NCBI GenBank assembly: GCA_934148015.1
Contig: CAKPCU010000002.1
Coordinates: forward strand, 44,495-108,494
Length of the DNA: 64,000 bases
From: an uncultured Bacilli bacterium
GTDB taxonomy: Bacteria; Bacillota_I; Bacilli_A; RF39; UBA660
Reading direction: 5' to 3'
Part shown: positions 34,083 to 42,746 of the stretch, piece after piece
Layout: each line of letters opens with the position of its first letter
How positions within the stretch are numbered: the stretch's first letter is position 1
Notes under the pieces: model-generated
Database searches by the model: none
Told to the model about the DNA's origin: nothing
The model's input: only the letters and a program-made list of their open reading frames with translations
Program-made: the position numbers and the translations under genes

Positions 34083-35285
34083 TTATTTTTTTAAACTATT
34101 TTTACTAGCTATTATAACTGGTACAACCTTGCATGTTTTGTCTTTTGATACCATATTTATACTTGATGTATCATTATCTATTTTAGCTAAACTATAAGCA
34201 AATGTACTATTATCATGTCCATCTAAAAAGTAACATGTATTACTAGCTAGATATAAAAATGTACTATTTTTAAATACATAAGAAGCATTATTATTAGAAT
34301 TATTATCTAATATGGTAGATGCCCTTGTTTTATAATCTACTTTTCCAAGTATTAAATCTGAAAGTCCTTCTTTTTTTATAATAGTATTATCTATATCAGT
34401 TGAAATAACTTTTAATACATCTTCTACACTTAATTTTCTAGTATTAGCACTCCAACTTGATATTATATTGTTATATAACGAATCACTATTATAAAATGTA
34501 TTTTCTAAATAATTATTATCAAAACTTGGTAATAATGTAACAGTATCATCTGCTATTTTATTTTTTGTATCAATAACATGAGTTTTAATACATGTACTAC
34601 TTATGTTATTGCATGCTTTATTATCTTTAACATCATATAAAATAAGTTTACCAAGGTCATAGTTATGATCTAATTCATTTTCATCATCTTCTATAACCTG
34701 CTCTGCAATTAAACTTATTCCAAGTTTTATTAATGGAGATGAATTATTTGTATCTTTTTGATATTGATAAGCCTTATTTCCCCATAAACTATCTAATTTA
34801 TCATCACCAGAGTCAAGTGGCCAAGAAACAGATATTTTAAACCTATTTTCTTCACCCTTTAGTAGTACATTATTTCTATCTAGTCCAATATTTATATGAA
34901 ATGGATAGTTATGTGCTATAACATCTTCTATATAATCTGATGTGGTATCTAATGATGATGTCATATTATCTTCATTTAGTATTTTAACATATTCTATTTT
35001 ATATTTAATACTTGCATCAGAATCACCTTTATTATTTATTACTATTTCTTCTTTATTCGTTTCCATGCCAGGCTTTACATCATCAAGTGATATTACTATA
35101 TCTTTTGTTGCAACCTCTTCTCCTCTTTTAAACTCTATATACCATGATTTTACAGTAACATCAGTATCTACCTTTGATAATCCGCTATATGCAAACCAAG
35201 CAAGAGTAACTGAAATAAATGAAATAACCATAAATGTAATAGACATAATGCTAAGTCTTATATTAACTTTTCTTCTTTTATCCAT
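34083..35285 (-). CDS. Exported TasA/camelysin-like protein
   Basis: A 400-residue protein. The N terminus is basic, then a hydrophobic segment ending SVTLAWFAYSGLS, the SipW-type cleavage region seen in TasA-like proteins (hydrophobic run, then T/S-x-A-x-F). After it come DVTVKSWYIEF and a (L/I)-x-D-V-x-P-G-M-E ... I-x-N-x-G pattern similar to the TasA/camelysin strand order. Cys pairs in the C-terminal half may form disulfides. It is the last gene of a five-gene unit, 28 bases after an S26B peptidase that probably cleaves it. Function as fibre or surface protein is inference. Confidence 0.65.
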   Translation of the reverse strand: MDKRRKVNIRLSIMSITFMVISFISVTLAWFAYSGLSKVDTDVTVKSWYIEFKRGEEVATKDIVISLDDVKPGMETNKEEIVINNKGDSDASIKYKIEYVKILNEDNMTSSLDTTSDYIEDVIAHNYPFHINIGLDRNNVLLKGEENRFKISVSWPLDSGDDKLDSLWGNKAYQYQKDTNNSSPLIKLGISLIAEQVIEDDENELDHNYDLGKLILYDVKDNKACNNISSTCIKTHVIDTKNKIADDTVTLLPSFDNNYLENTFYNSDSLYNNIISSWSANTRKLSVEDVLKVISTDIDNTIIKKEGLSDLILGKVDYKTRASTILDNNSNNNASYVFKNSTFLYLASNTCYFLDGHDNSTFAYSLAKIDNDTSSINMVSKDKTCKVVPVIIASKNSLKK

Positions 35286-35313
35286 TTACTCCTCCTTGAT
35301 AATATTTATTTTG

Positions 35314-35874
35314 TTATTTACTTCTTCTTTTTTCTTCTTTTTCTAACATAAATGACAATATCTCTGAACCTATTACATAAAATAATGGTATTATTACGAA
35401 TATTAACATTCCATATTTAGTACTAACTATTTTATAAATAAGTGATAATAATTTTACTTTATATACTACAACACCATATAATTGATCTTGATAAACTAAT
35501 GGATCTTCTACTAAGTTAGCAGTACCTTTAGTTCTAAATACATATTTACCCTTTTCATCTTTTTCTATTCCAACAACTTTATGTGTTATAACTTTATCTC
35601 TAAAGCTTCCAGCTCTACCTAAATAACTAATAGTATCTCCTACTTTTATTTTAGAAGCATCAGTTTCTTTTGATATTAAAACATCTCCTATATCATAAGT
35701 AGGCTTCATACTTCCAGATACAACGGTAAACATTCTAAGATTGAAAAATGATAATTTATTATTACTAAATCTTTGTAATACAACTACTATTACAAATAGT
35801 ATAACTAAAAGTGCTATAACAAAGTTTAAAACACTTTTAACTATTTTTAATCCTTTATTTTCCTTCTTTTCCAT
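35314..35874 (-). CDS. ER-type (S26B, SipW-like) signal peptidase I
   Basis: A 186-residue membrane protease. An N-terminal membrane helix (about 13-33) is followed by TVVSGSMKPTYDIGD with the catalytic Ser, and VITHKVVG with the His that replaces the bacterial Lys; a second helix ends the protein. The Ser-His form is that of SipW and the eukaryotic signal peptidase, which in Bacillus processes TasA. It lies between the DUF2357-like gene (3-base gap) and a TasA-like gene, its likely substrate. Confidence 0.9.
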   Translation of the reverse strand: MEKKENKGLKIVKSVLNFVIALLVILFVIVVVLQRFSNNKLSFFNLRMFTVVSGSMKPTYDIGDVLISKETDASKIKVGDTISYLGRAGSFRDKVITHKVVGIEKDEKGKYVFRTKGTANLVEDPLVYQDQLYGVVVYKVKLLSLIYKIVSTKYGMLIFVIIPLFYVIGSEILSFMLEKEEKRRSK

Positions 35875-35877
35875 AAA

Positions 35878-37008
35878 TTATAAATAATCCTTTATCCTTT
35901 CCATATATTCATCCATTTCTTTTTTAAACTTTCTTTTTACCGCATCACTACCACTAGACTGTATTTTCTTTTGTTTCTTTATTTCATCTGAAATAAATCT
36001 CATAAACTCATTTTCATCTATTTTAATACCAAGAGACATTAGTAAAGAAATTATTTTATCTATTTCTTCTGCACACATAAGTATTGCATATTTAGATAAT
36101 TTTTCTTTTTGCTCTTTCTTTGATGCAGCGATAGAATCTAAAACAAAATAATTCATTAAGAAAGATCTATCTAAAAAAACTTTAATTATATTATTTCCAT
36201 CAGTATCAAAATTTTCTTTTAAATTCTTAGTATCATTTAAATAATAATTTCTTAAATAATCCCATAGTTTAACAGCTATTTGGAAGTTAGGATTCTTAAG
36301 TATAATATTTGTCTTTTTAACTTGTGAATTAATAAGTGTTATATGAGCTTTATCTAAAGCTTTAACCATTTCACTTCTCTGCCAACTTGTAATATATTCT
36401 TTTACCCTTTTTATTCTTTGTTTAATATTTTCTATTTCTTCTTCTATATTTTTATTAGTATCATCATTAGGTATTGAAGTAGAAGTTATTTTAAGTGATA
36501 TATCTACTTTTTCTTTTAACGTAGTAGTATCAGCTTTATATTCTAATACTTTCTTATTATTTACTTCTAGCTCATTAAGCAAATCTTCTTTTTCTAATAT
36601 AAATTTATTCATTGTATATATAAGAGAATATAAAAATCTATTTTCATATATATTATAAGTTTCTTCATTTCTTATATCTAGTATTTTTTTAGGCTCTATA
36701 TCTTTTGTTTTTTCATTTAATTTTGAAATGTAATTAGTATGTCTTGCTAAATCTTTTACACTTGCAACAGTTATCTTTTTGGCTTTTTCAACTTTAACTA
36801 CCATTTCTTCTTGAACTAAAGCCATTTTTGGATTTCTAACTATTATATCAATAAAAGGACAAGCTTTTTCCATCTCATCCATCCATTCAAAAGAAAGGGA
36901 ATCTCCTAAAAAGTCAGATTTAAAGTGCATATCAGAATTAGTATTTTTCAAAAAAACTTTTGAATTTTCATTTAATGTTTCATCAACTAAGTTTTCTAAT
37001 TTAGCCAT
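35878..37008 (-). CDS. DUF2357/McrC-like protein without a nuclease domain
   Basis: A 376-residue protein, cytoplasmic by sequence. The stretch RNEETYNIYENRFLYSLIY (about 112-130) is like the E-x-x-x-x-x-NRF-(L/V)-x-x-L hallmark of DUF2357, the N-terminal part of McrC-like partners of McrB ATPases. A charged coiled coil (about 140-215) and a helical C terminus follow; no PD-(D/E)xK nuclease motif is seen. It is 18 bases downstream of the McrB-like ATPase, so the two probably work together. The DUF2357 assignment rests on this motif and the neighbour. Confidence 0.6.
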   Translation of the reverse strand: MAKLENLVDETLNENSKVFLKNTNSDMHFKSDFLGDSLSFEWMDEMEKACPFIDIIVRNPKMALVQEEMVVKVEKAKKITVASVKDLARHTNYISKLNEKTKDIEPKKILDIRNEETYNIYENRFLYSLIYTMNKFILEKEDLLNELEVNNKKVLEYKADTTTLKEKVDISLKITSTSIPNDDTNKNIEEEIENIKQRIKRVKEYITSWQRSEMVKALDKAHITLINSQVKKTNIILKNPNFQIAVKLWDYLRNYYLNDTKNLKENFDTDGNNIIKVFLDRSFLMNYFVLDSIAASKKEQKEKLSKYAILMCAEEIDKIISLLMSLGIKIDENEFMRFISDEIKKQKKIQSSGSDAVKRKFKKEMDEYMERIKDYL

Positions 37009-37026
37009 TTATATCCCTTCCCTTTA

Positions 37027-38535
37027 TTATATACTCTTCTTTAATGTTTCTAGGTAAGATATACATTCTTTCATTACACCTTTACCTACCCTTTTATTTA
37101 AATATGATATAAAAGGATCTATTTCATCTCTAATAAATGAAACACTTAATTGATCAAATTTTCTAAGTATTTTCTTAGCTAAAAAGTAATCAATTCCTTC
37201 TATTTCACTACCACCACATCCAACATATACTGGAACGAAAGTATTAAGTTGTTTCATAATACGATTACCAAATGATATTCTAAAGTGCTTTATTACATAA
37301 TCATCCATTTCACTAACTAAATCTAAGTTTGCTTTTGAAACAGGATGTTTTTCAATTGCATCTTGAAATAAACTTTCTAAATAACTAGAATTTATTTCTA
37401 ATGCTTCTTGATCTCTGCATTCAAAAGGATCTACCTTAGTATTTATATCAAGTGGCATAGCACGGTCATAAACTTTATCTGTTACCATGAATGTTGAATC
37501 ATCATTATTTATAGTACCAATATACCAAAGGTTTCCTGGTAATTTAAGTTTTCCATTTGGAATTTTCTTTGGATCTTTTTCCCAACTACTTGGTACTATA
37601 TCAATTATCCATTCATCTCTATTAGGCATTTCAAGGATTGATAAAAGGTCCGCAAAGTAATATTCTACTCTAGCTAAGTTCATTTCATCTAGTATGATTG
37701 TATGAACATTATCATCAAACGATGCTGTGTATATCTCACCTAATGCCTTTGTTTCAGTAAACTTCTTAGTAAACTCATTAAAGTATCCTAAAAAGTCTGA
37801 TCTATCTCTCCAAGATGGTTCAACAGAAACAACACAAGAATCTACTTTAACAAACTTACCCCAAGCGTACGCAAGTGATGTTTTACCAGTACCAGAAATA
37901 CCTTGTAATATAATTAACTTACCACAAGCTAGTCCTGCAAAAAATGGTCTTAATATATCAAAATCATAATATAATTTTAATTTACTTGCAGCAAAACATC
38001 TAAAGTCATCTATTATTTCGGTTAAACTTTCACTATTGTTATATTTTTTAACTTTATAATTAGCTAATGCTTCATCAATAGAAACAAGCTTTGGAAATCT
38101 TATATTTGGATCTCCTTTTATTTCATCTGAAACGTCATCAGCTTCTTCATCTTCTTTTTCCTCTTCATTAGGATTAATACCTAACTGAGAAACTTTCATT
38201 GCCATTATCTTTTCTTTTTCTTTCATAAGTTGTTTAACTTGTTCATTTAAATTACCAATTTCATTTAATAATTCATCTTTATTTAATTTTCTATTAGCTT
38301 TTCTAATCATCTTTTTAATAAATAAAACTATAAGTCCAATTACTAATAAAACAATTATAACAAGAAAAGCAATACCTATGTATAAAAAAGACTTTTCTCC
38401 TTTACTAAAGCTTCCACTATAACTATCTATTATTTTAGCATAAGCTTTAAAATCAAACATCTTTTTTATACCGCCAAACAGCCCTTCAAAAAAGACAGAA
38501 AGAAATTCATAAAAGAATCTTAAAAACGTATTCAT
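37027..38535 (-). CDS. Membrane-anchored McrB/MoxR-like AAA+ ATPase
   Basis: A 502-residue protein. A membrane helix lies at 50-73, a short coiled coil at 75-112, then an AAA+ domain at about 190-430: Walker A QGISGTGKTS (211-220), Walker B IILDEMNLARVEYYF (280-294), sensor-1 GTINNDDS (340-347), and DKVYDRAM with a possible Arg finger. The DEMNLARVEYYF form is that of McrB/dynein-related AAA proteins. True McrB has no membrane helix, so this ATPase is tethered to the membrane. Its ATG overlaps the stop of the peptidase fusion upstream (TAATG). Confidence 0.85.
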   Translation of the reverse strand: MNTFLRFFYEFLSVFFEGLFGGIKKMFDFKAYAKIIDSYSGSFSKGEKSFLYIGIAFLVIIVLLVIGLIVLFIKKMIRKANRKLNKDELLNEIGNLNEQVKQLMKEKEKIMAMKVSQLGINPNEEEKEDEEADDVSDEIKGDPNIRFPKLVSIDEALANYKVKKYNNSESLTEIIDDFRCFAASKLKLYYDFDILRPFFAGLACGKLIILQGISGTGKTSLAYAWGKFVKVDSCVVSVEPSWRDRSDFLGYFNEFTKKFTETKALGEIYTASFDDNVHTIILDEMNLARVEYYFADLLSILEMPNRDEWIIDIVPSSWEKDPKKIPNGKLKLPGNLWYIGTINNDDSTFMVTDKVYDRAMPLDINTKVDPFECRDQEALEINSSYLESLFQDAIEKHPVSKANLDLVSEMDDYVIKHFRISFGNRIMKQLNTFVPVYVGCGGSEIEGIDYFLAKKILRKFDQLSVSFIRDEIDPFISYLNKRVGKGVMKECISYLETLKKSI

Positions 38536-40544
38536 TATTCTCCCCCCACGTAATTTCCAGTTTTATTTAAAATATCATCAAAGACAACTCTTTCTAATAA
38601 TTCTTCTGGAATTGAATCATATATTACAGAAGATACATTTTTCTTAAGACCTACAAATATGTATTTAACTAAATATAAATCTTTCTTTTCTTTTTCATTT
38701 AAAGATTTTTCTTCTTCTAAACTTATTGCAAACTTAAAACCTATCTTCATTAATTTTTTAATTATTTTCTTATTTTCTCTAAATTCATTTTCTCTAATTA
38801 AAATAATTATACTATTTTTAACAAATTCATCATTTAGTTTTTCAATTATTTTATTTAGTTTATTTTCTTTTTCATATAAGGTATTAGGTAAATATATAAT
38901 GTATTTATCTTTAAAGTTAAATGAGAACATATTTTTAACTAATTTACTTAATAATAAGCTAACTAGTATAATTATTTTATCTTCTGCAATTACACCTTCA
39001 CTATATGTTTTATCAACAATATAATCACTATAAGCTTTACTAAAAGTTATATTATGTTCTAGATTAATACCATGTAAATCCTTTTTAGAAGTAATACCTT
39101 TAATGTTTAGCTCAAACATACCAGTTTCTAATTTTTCTAAACTTTGTTTAATCATACCAGTATGTATTTTTTGTAACCTTATAATTCTATTTACATTTAT
39201 TAGTATATCTTCTACTTCAGAATAATTTTTTATATATTTTAGTATCTCACTTTTATATAATTCTCTTTTAGCTTTTATATCCATATCTACTAAACTGTAA
39301 TGATCTAAACTAATAATAACATTAAATATAGATAAATACTTTTCTACTTTAAGTCCATACTTTAAGTCAGTACCCTTATATTTTTTTATTAAATTAATAG
39401 CTTCTTCTTTCATTATATCTTTAGTTTTCTTAATAGCATTACGACCATTATACATCGTATTAACATCACCAGAATAATTGTAATACTTTCCATCTATATA
39501 AGAATTTAATAATGACTCTTTAATAGTTGCTTCATTAACTTTTAGCTTCTTATCAGTATCTAAAATACTAATTATTTCATCTAATTCTAACTTTTTAATA
39601 TAAATAGCTTTTTCTAAAATACTATTAAACTTTTTCTTTCTTTCATTTAGCATTTCTAAATTACTTTCTATAATAGATGCATCATCTTCTTCATCCTTTT
39701 TATCTTCTAACGCTACTTTTTTTATAGACTCTTTATTATCATCAATAGAAGTTTCTGCAATCTTTAAATAAGTATTATCAAGTTCTGTTTCATCAACATT
39801 TACCATTCTAAAGAACATAGTTTTATCCAAATCTTCAGGATTAGGTCTTGCCTCTATCTCTAAATTAAGATTATTAACAGCCTCATCTTCTTCATCTATT
39901 TCTTTTTTATTATCTACTTTTAATTCTTTAATTATTTCTTCCTTGATAGGTTTTTTATCTTCTTTTATTTTTATATTAGATAATTTATCTTTTATTTTTT
40001 TTATAAAATCTTTTCTATTTGGTGATACTTTATCAATTAATTTATTAATCTTATTATCATTTGAATTAAGATTAGCTACATAAACTATTAAAAGTAAAAG
40101 TATAATTATAAATGGATTAAATAAAGTCTTCTTAACAAATCCAAAATGAGGAAGTACTTTAACTACTTTACCAACTATTTGTTTTTTACTTATTGCATCA
40201 TCTTTAGTATTATTAGCATCACCTTTAGTAACGTAAGTATTCTTATAAGCTTCAACTACTCTATGTGTTATAAAATTCTTACCTTTTTTATACGTAACTA
40301 CATCATTTAATGAGATATCATCTGTATATTTAACTATTATCCAGTCTCCTATATTTATTTCATTTTTCATACTACCTGTTTGAACTTCAAACAATGAATA
40401 TCCAAAGAAGCTAGCATAATCATTTCCTAACACTTTTACTTCTATATTGTTATATATAAATACAATTAGAACAAATCCTAGTAAAAATATTAAAATATCT
40501 AAAATAACGTTTAACACTAACTCTTTAACACTTTTTTTGCTCAT
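38535..40544 (-). CDS. S26B signal peptidase fused to a large cytoplasmic domain
   Basis: A 669-residue protein. The first 170 residues are an ER-type signal peptidase: membrane helix (about 10-30), VQTGSMKNEINIGD with the Ser, FITHRVVE with the His, TKGDANN, and a second helix (about 144-160). About 500 further residues follow, on the cytoplasmic side if topology is as usual: a charged linker (170-300), a helical part, and a final 170 residues with alternating strands and helices that I cannot assign (a degenerate EAL-like barrel is one guess). Signal peptidases normally end after the second helix. It is the first gene of the unit with the AAA+ ATPase. Confidence 0.78.
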   Translation of the reverse strand: MSKKSVKELVLNVILDILIFLLGFVLIVFIYNNIEVKVLGNDYASFFGYSLFEVQTGSMKNEINIGDWIIVKYTDDISLNDVVTYKKGKNFITHRVVEAYKNTYVTKGDANNTKDDAISKKQIVGKVVKVLPHFGFVKKTLFNPFIIILLLLIVYVANLNSNDNKINKLIDKVSPNRKDFIKKIKDKLSNIKIKEDKKPIKEEIIKELKVDNKKEIDEEDEAVNNLNLEIEARPNPEDLDKTMFFRMVNVDETELDNTYLKIAETSIDDNKESIKKVALEDKKDEEDDASIIESNLEMLNERKKKFNSILEKAIYIKKLELDEIISILDTDKKLKVNEATIKESLLNSYIDGKYYNYSGDVNTMYNGRNAIKKTKDIMKEEAINLIKKYKGTDLKYGLKVEKYLSIFNVIISLDHYSLVDMDIKAKRELYKSEILKYIKNYSEVEDILINVNRIIRLQKIHTGMIKQSLEKLETGMFELNIKGITSKKDLHGINLEHNITFSKAYSDYIVDKTYSEGVIAEDKIIILVSLLLSKLVKNMFSFNFKDKYIIYLPNTLYEKENKLNKIIEKLNDEFVKNSIIILIRENEFRENKKIIKKLMKIGFKFAISLEEEKSLNEKEKKDLYLVKYIFVGLKKNVSSVIYDSIPEELLERVVFDDILNKTGNYVGGE

Positions 40545-40582
40545 AAATACCCCTACCTTCTAGTATCATATCTTACTAAATT

Positions 40583-40611
40583 ATTTTATCATAATAAGAT
40601 GCATATTACAA
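40583..40611 (-). promoter_or_regulatory. Promoter for the peptidase-ATPase unit
   Basis: TTGTAA (40606-40611) and TAAAAT (40583-40588) on the minus strand, 17 bases apart, with a TG extension of the -10. Confidence 0.6.
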
Positions 40612-40633
40612 CAAAATACGACTATTTTTTTAA

Positions 40634-40664
40634 AGAAAAAACTACCAGTATTCATAACTGATAG
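40634..40664 (-). terminator. Terminator after the S26B-like pseudo-peptidase
   Basis: On the minus strand CTATCAGT and ACTGGTAG pair (one G-T) around a 7-base loop, followed by six T. It separates this gene from the next unit. Confidence 0.8.
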
Positions 40665-40677
40665 CAAATGCTTATTC

Positions 40678-41208
40678 TTAAGCCTCTTCTTTTGAACCAT
40701 ATTTTATTTCTACAATTAAAGCATATAATTCATAAATAAATATTAAAAATGATGGAAGTAAAACTATAAATAAGAATCCCCATTTAGACTCTATTACTGA
40801 TAAAAACGTACCAACATCATGATATACCTTTCCAGGTGTTCCAACAACGTAATTAATAGAATAAGTTGAACCATTTTCATACGTAATAGCTTGTTCTTGT
40901 TCATATATTTCACCAATCTTGCCATAGTCTATGCTAACAGATCCTTTAGCATCTACTTTATACGCAAAAACATTATCACCAACTTTTAAGTTTTCTAACT
41001 TTTGTTTTTGAACTAAAACTAAATCTCCTTTTTTATAATCATTAGTAGAAATAGCTTCTTTTAAAATAACTAATGTTTTATCCCCAAACTCAGTAAGTCC
41101 ATAATCATTATAATTTAATAATAACACTGTCATAAAAATAACAAATCCAAAGAATACAACTGCTAGTATTCCTAAAAATATATTTTTAATAAGTTTTAAT
41201 GCTTTCAT
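40678..41208 (-). CDS. S26B-like protein lacking the catalytic Ser and His
   Basis: A 176-residue membrane protein with the outline of an S26B signal peptidase: N-terminal helix, KKGDLVLVQKQKLENLKVGD matching the strand after the active site (P-x-x-x-x-G-D-x-V-x-V ... L-K-V-G-D), and a C-terminal helix. Where peptidases have SGSM this protein reads LKEAIS, and no ITH-R/K-V-V is seen. It is probably an inactive relative, perhaps a chaperone or regulator of the active peptidases nearby (inference). The ATG at 41208 has AGGAGGT upstream. It is monocistronic. Confidence 0.62.
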   Translation of the reverse strand: MKALKLIKNIFLGILAVVFFGFVIFMTVLLLNYNDYGLTEFGDKTLVILKEAISTNDYKKGDLVLVQKQKLENLKVGDNVFAYKVDAKGSVSIDYGKIGEIYEQEQAITYENGSTYSINYVVGTPGKVYHDVGTFLSVIESKWGFLFIVLLPSFLIFIYELYALIVEIKYGSKEEA

Positions 41209-41233
41209 AATACCTCCTATACTACTATCCAAA

Positions 41234-41262
41234 ATTATATCATACTTTTAAAACCTTATCAA
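41234..41262 (-). promoter_or_regulatory. Promoter for the S26B-like pseudo-peptidase
   Basis: TTGATA (41257-41262) and TATAAT (41234-41239) on the minus strand, 17 bases apart, with a TG extension. Confidence 0.75.
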
Positions 41263-41313
41263 TAATAATAATTTAATAATTTAAATCTATAAATTTATAA
41301 TATTTTATAATTG

Positions 41314-42189
41314 TCAATTATTTAAATTTATCTTAAAATCATTTTTATCATAGGTTTTACCTAAATCTGTTTTATAAAAAACTATCTTAATATTTTTATT
41401 ACTATCTAAATCAAATGCAATTTTATTAATAAAATCATTAGAATCTTTAGATTCTTCTTTTAAATTGCTAGTCATATCTACTCTTAATTTATCTGAGTCA
41501 AAATAAAGTGTATAAGTCTTTTTACTATCTAAAAGATTAGATACTATAACCTCTACTTTTTCATCGTAATTATTACAATTAAGTGTAACATCATCATTAA
41601 TATTTAGCTGCCTTGAAAGAGAAAACTTTCCCTTTAAAATCTTTTTATAAGGACTTGTTGATGTAACTATTATATTAACTTCAGCATCATTTATCTTAGT
41701 GTTATCTAAGCTTACTAGATTAAAATAAAGTTTTGCTTCACTTTTATTATCAAGCCATTCATATCCATTTTTAATACAATCATCAAGATTATTAATATCT
41801 GTTATAACATCAGAGGTAGTATTAAAACATACTTTAGATGAAGATAACGTGCCATTATAAGTACTATCATTATCATTTATAATACATTTATAATTACTAT
41901 TATTAGTAGAACACTCTACTTTATAAGATATATCATAATCAGTTATTAATGAATCATTTAAATAGTTTTTAATATCAAAATATGTATTACTACCATCCCA
42001 AGCATTATTAACATTAGATACTTCTTCTAAATCAAGACTATTACTAGAAAAGTAAAAATCTTTAGACTTATAATAATAGTTTAAAACGTTATTATAAGCA
42101 TACTTAGCAAAGGATACACCATATGTTAAAACAAGTGTAAGTACTAATATTAATATAATCATAATTCTTATCTTGCCACTTTTTTTCAT
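41314..42189 (-). CDS. Exported surface protein with SipW-type N terminus
   Basis: A 291-residue protein. A hydrophobic N-terminal segment ends in TYGVSFAKYAYN, similar to the S-x-A-K-(Y/F) cleavage region of SipW substrates. The rest is Asn/Asp/Ser-rich with beta pattern and several Cys, and I recognise no domain. It is the last of three exported proteins in one unit (7-base gaps), so it is likely a minor subunit or adaptor (inference). Confidence 0.6.
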   Translation of the reverse strand: MKKSGKIRIMIILILVLTLVLTYGVSFAKYAYNNVLNYYYKSKDFYFSSNSLDLEEVSNVNNAWDGSNTYFDIKNYLNDSLITDYDISYKVECSTNNSNYKCIINDNDSTYNGTLSSSKVCFNTTSDVITDINNLDDCIKNGYEWLDNKSEAKLYFNLVSLDNTKINDAEVNIIVTSTSPYKKILKGKFSLSRQLNINDDVTLNCNNYDEKVEVIVSNLLDSKKTYTLYFDSDKLRVDMTSNLKEESKDSNDFINKIAFDLDSNKNIKIVFYKTDLGKTYDKNDFKINLNN

Positions 42190-42196
42190 AATTCAC

Positions 42197-42733
42197 CTAC
42201 TTTTGCCAGCTTTTTATTTCAATATCAATATAATCAGTTATATTTGAATAACTACTATCATTATAATCTTGTGGAAAACTAATATTTAATCTATAATTAT
42301 CATTAATTTTTTCATTATAAACCATTTCAAATACATCTGAATTACATACTAAAGCATTTTCTTCATTTCTACTATATGTTTCATCACAAGTTAAAACTAA
42401 ATTACTTTTATTACTCTCTTCTTTATATAAATTAATATTTAATGGAATAAAATGATAAGTTTTTATAGTTATTGTATAATTTAAAGTAACATCACTACTA
42501 TAATTTTCATTATTATTAGAAACAGTAAAGGTATAATCTTTTAAATCACCTGGTTTTAACTCATCTAACGAAATATTTATATTATCTGTTTTCTTCCCGT
42601 CAAAAACAAATGATGCTATTTTTTCATCATCACTTGTAAGTGATGCTTTAGAATTAAATTTAGAGTATGTTATACCTGATATAAATAAAGTACTAACTAT
42701 TAAAATTACTAAAATAATTATTTTCTTTTTCAT
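42197..42733 (-). CDS. Camelysin/TasA-like exported protein
   Basis: A 178-residue protein. The N terminus ends FISGITYSKFNSKASLTSDD, then IASFVFDGK, and later L-K-P-G-D-x-x-D-Y-T-F-T-V-S-N-N. This is close to the camelysin/TasA plan: a signal segment with T-Y-(S/A)-x-F, A-S-F after it, and the P-G-D ... F-x-V-x-N strand pair. TasA relatives assemble into extracellular fibres. The ATG at 42733 fits the AAGGAG site better than one six bases upstream. It is the second gene of the three-gene unit. Confidence 0.7.
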   Translation of the reverse strand: MKKKIIILVILIVSTLFISGITYSKFNSKASLTSDDEKIASFVFDGKKTDNINISLDELKPGDLKDYTFTVSNNNENYSSDVTLNYTITIKTYHFIPLNINLYKEESNKSNLVLTCDETYSRNEENALVCNSDVFEMVYNEKINDNYRLNISFPQDYNDSSYSNITDYIDIEIKSWQK

Positions 42734-42746
42734 AATCATACTCCTT

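Noticed and set aside
35878..38535. McrBC-type restriction system
   Set aside because: No nuclease motif, no methyltransferase or other defence gene nearby, and the ATPase has a membrane helix.
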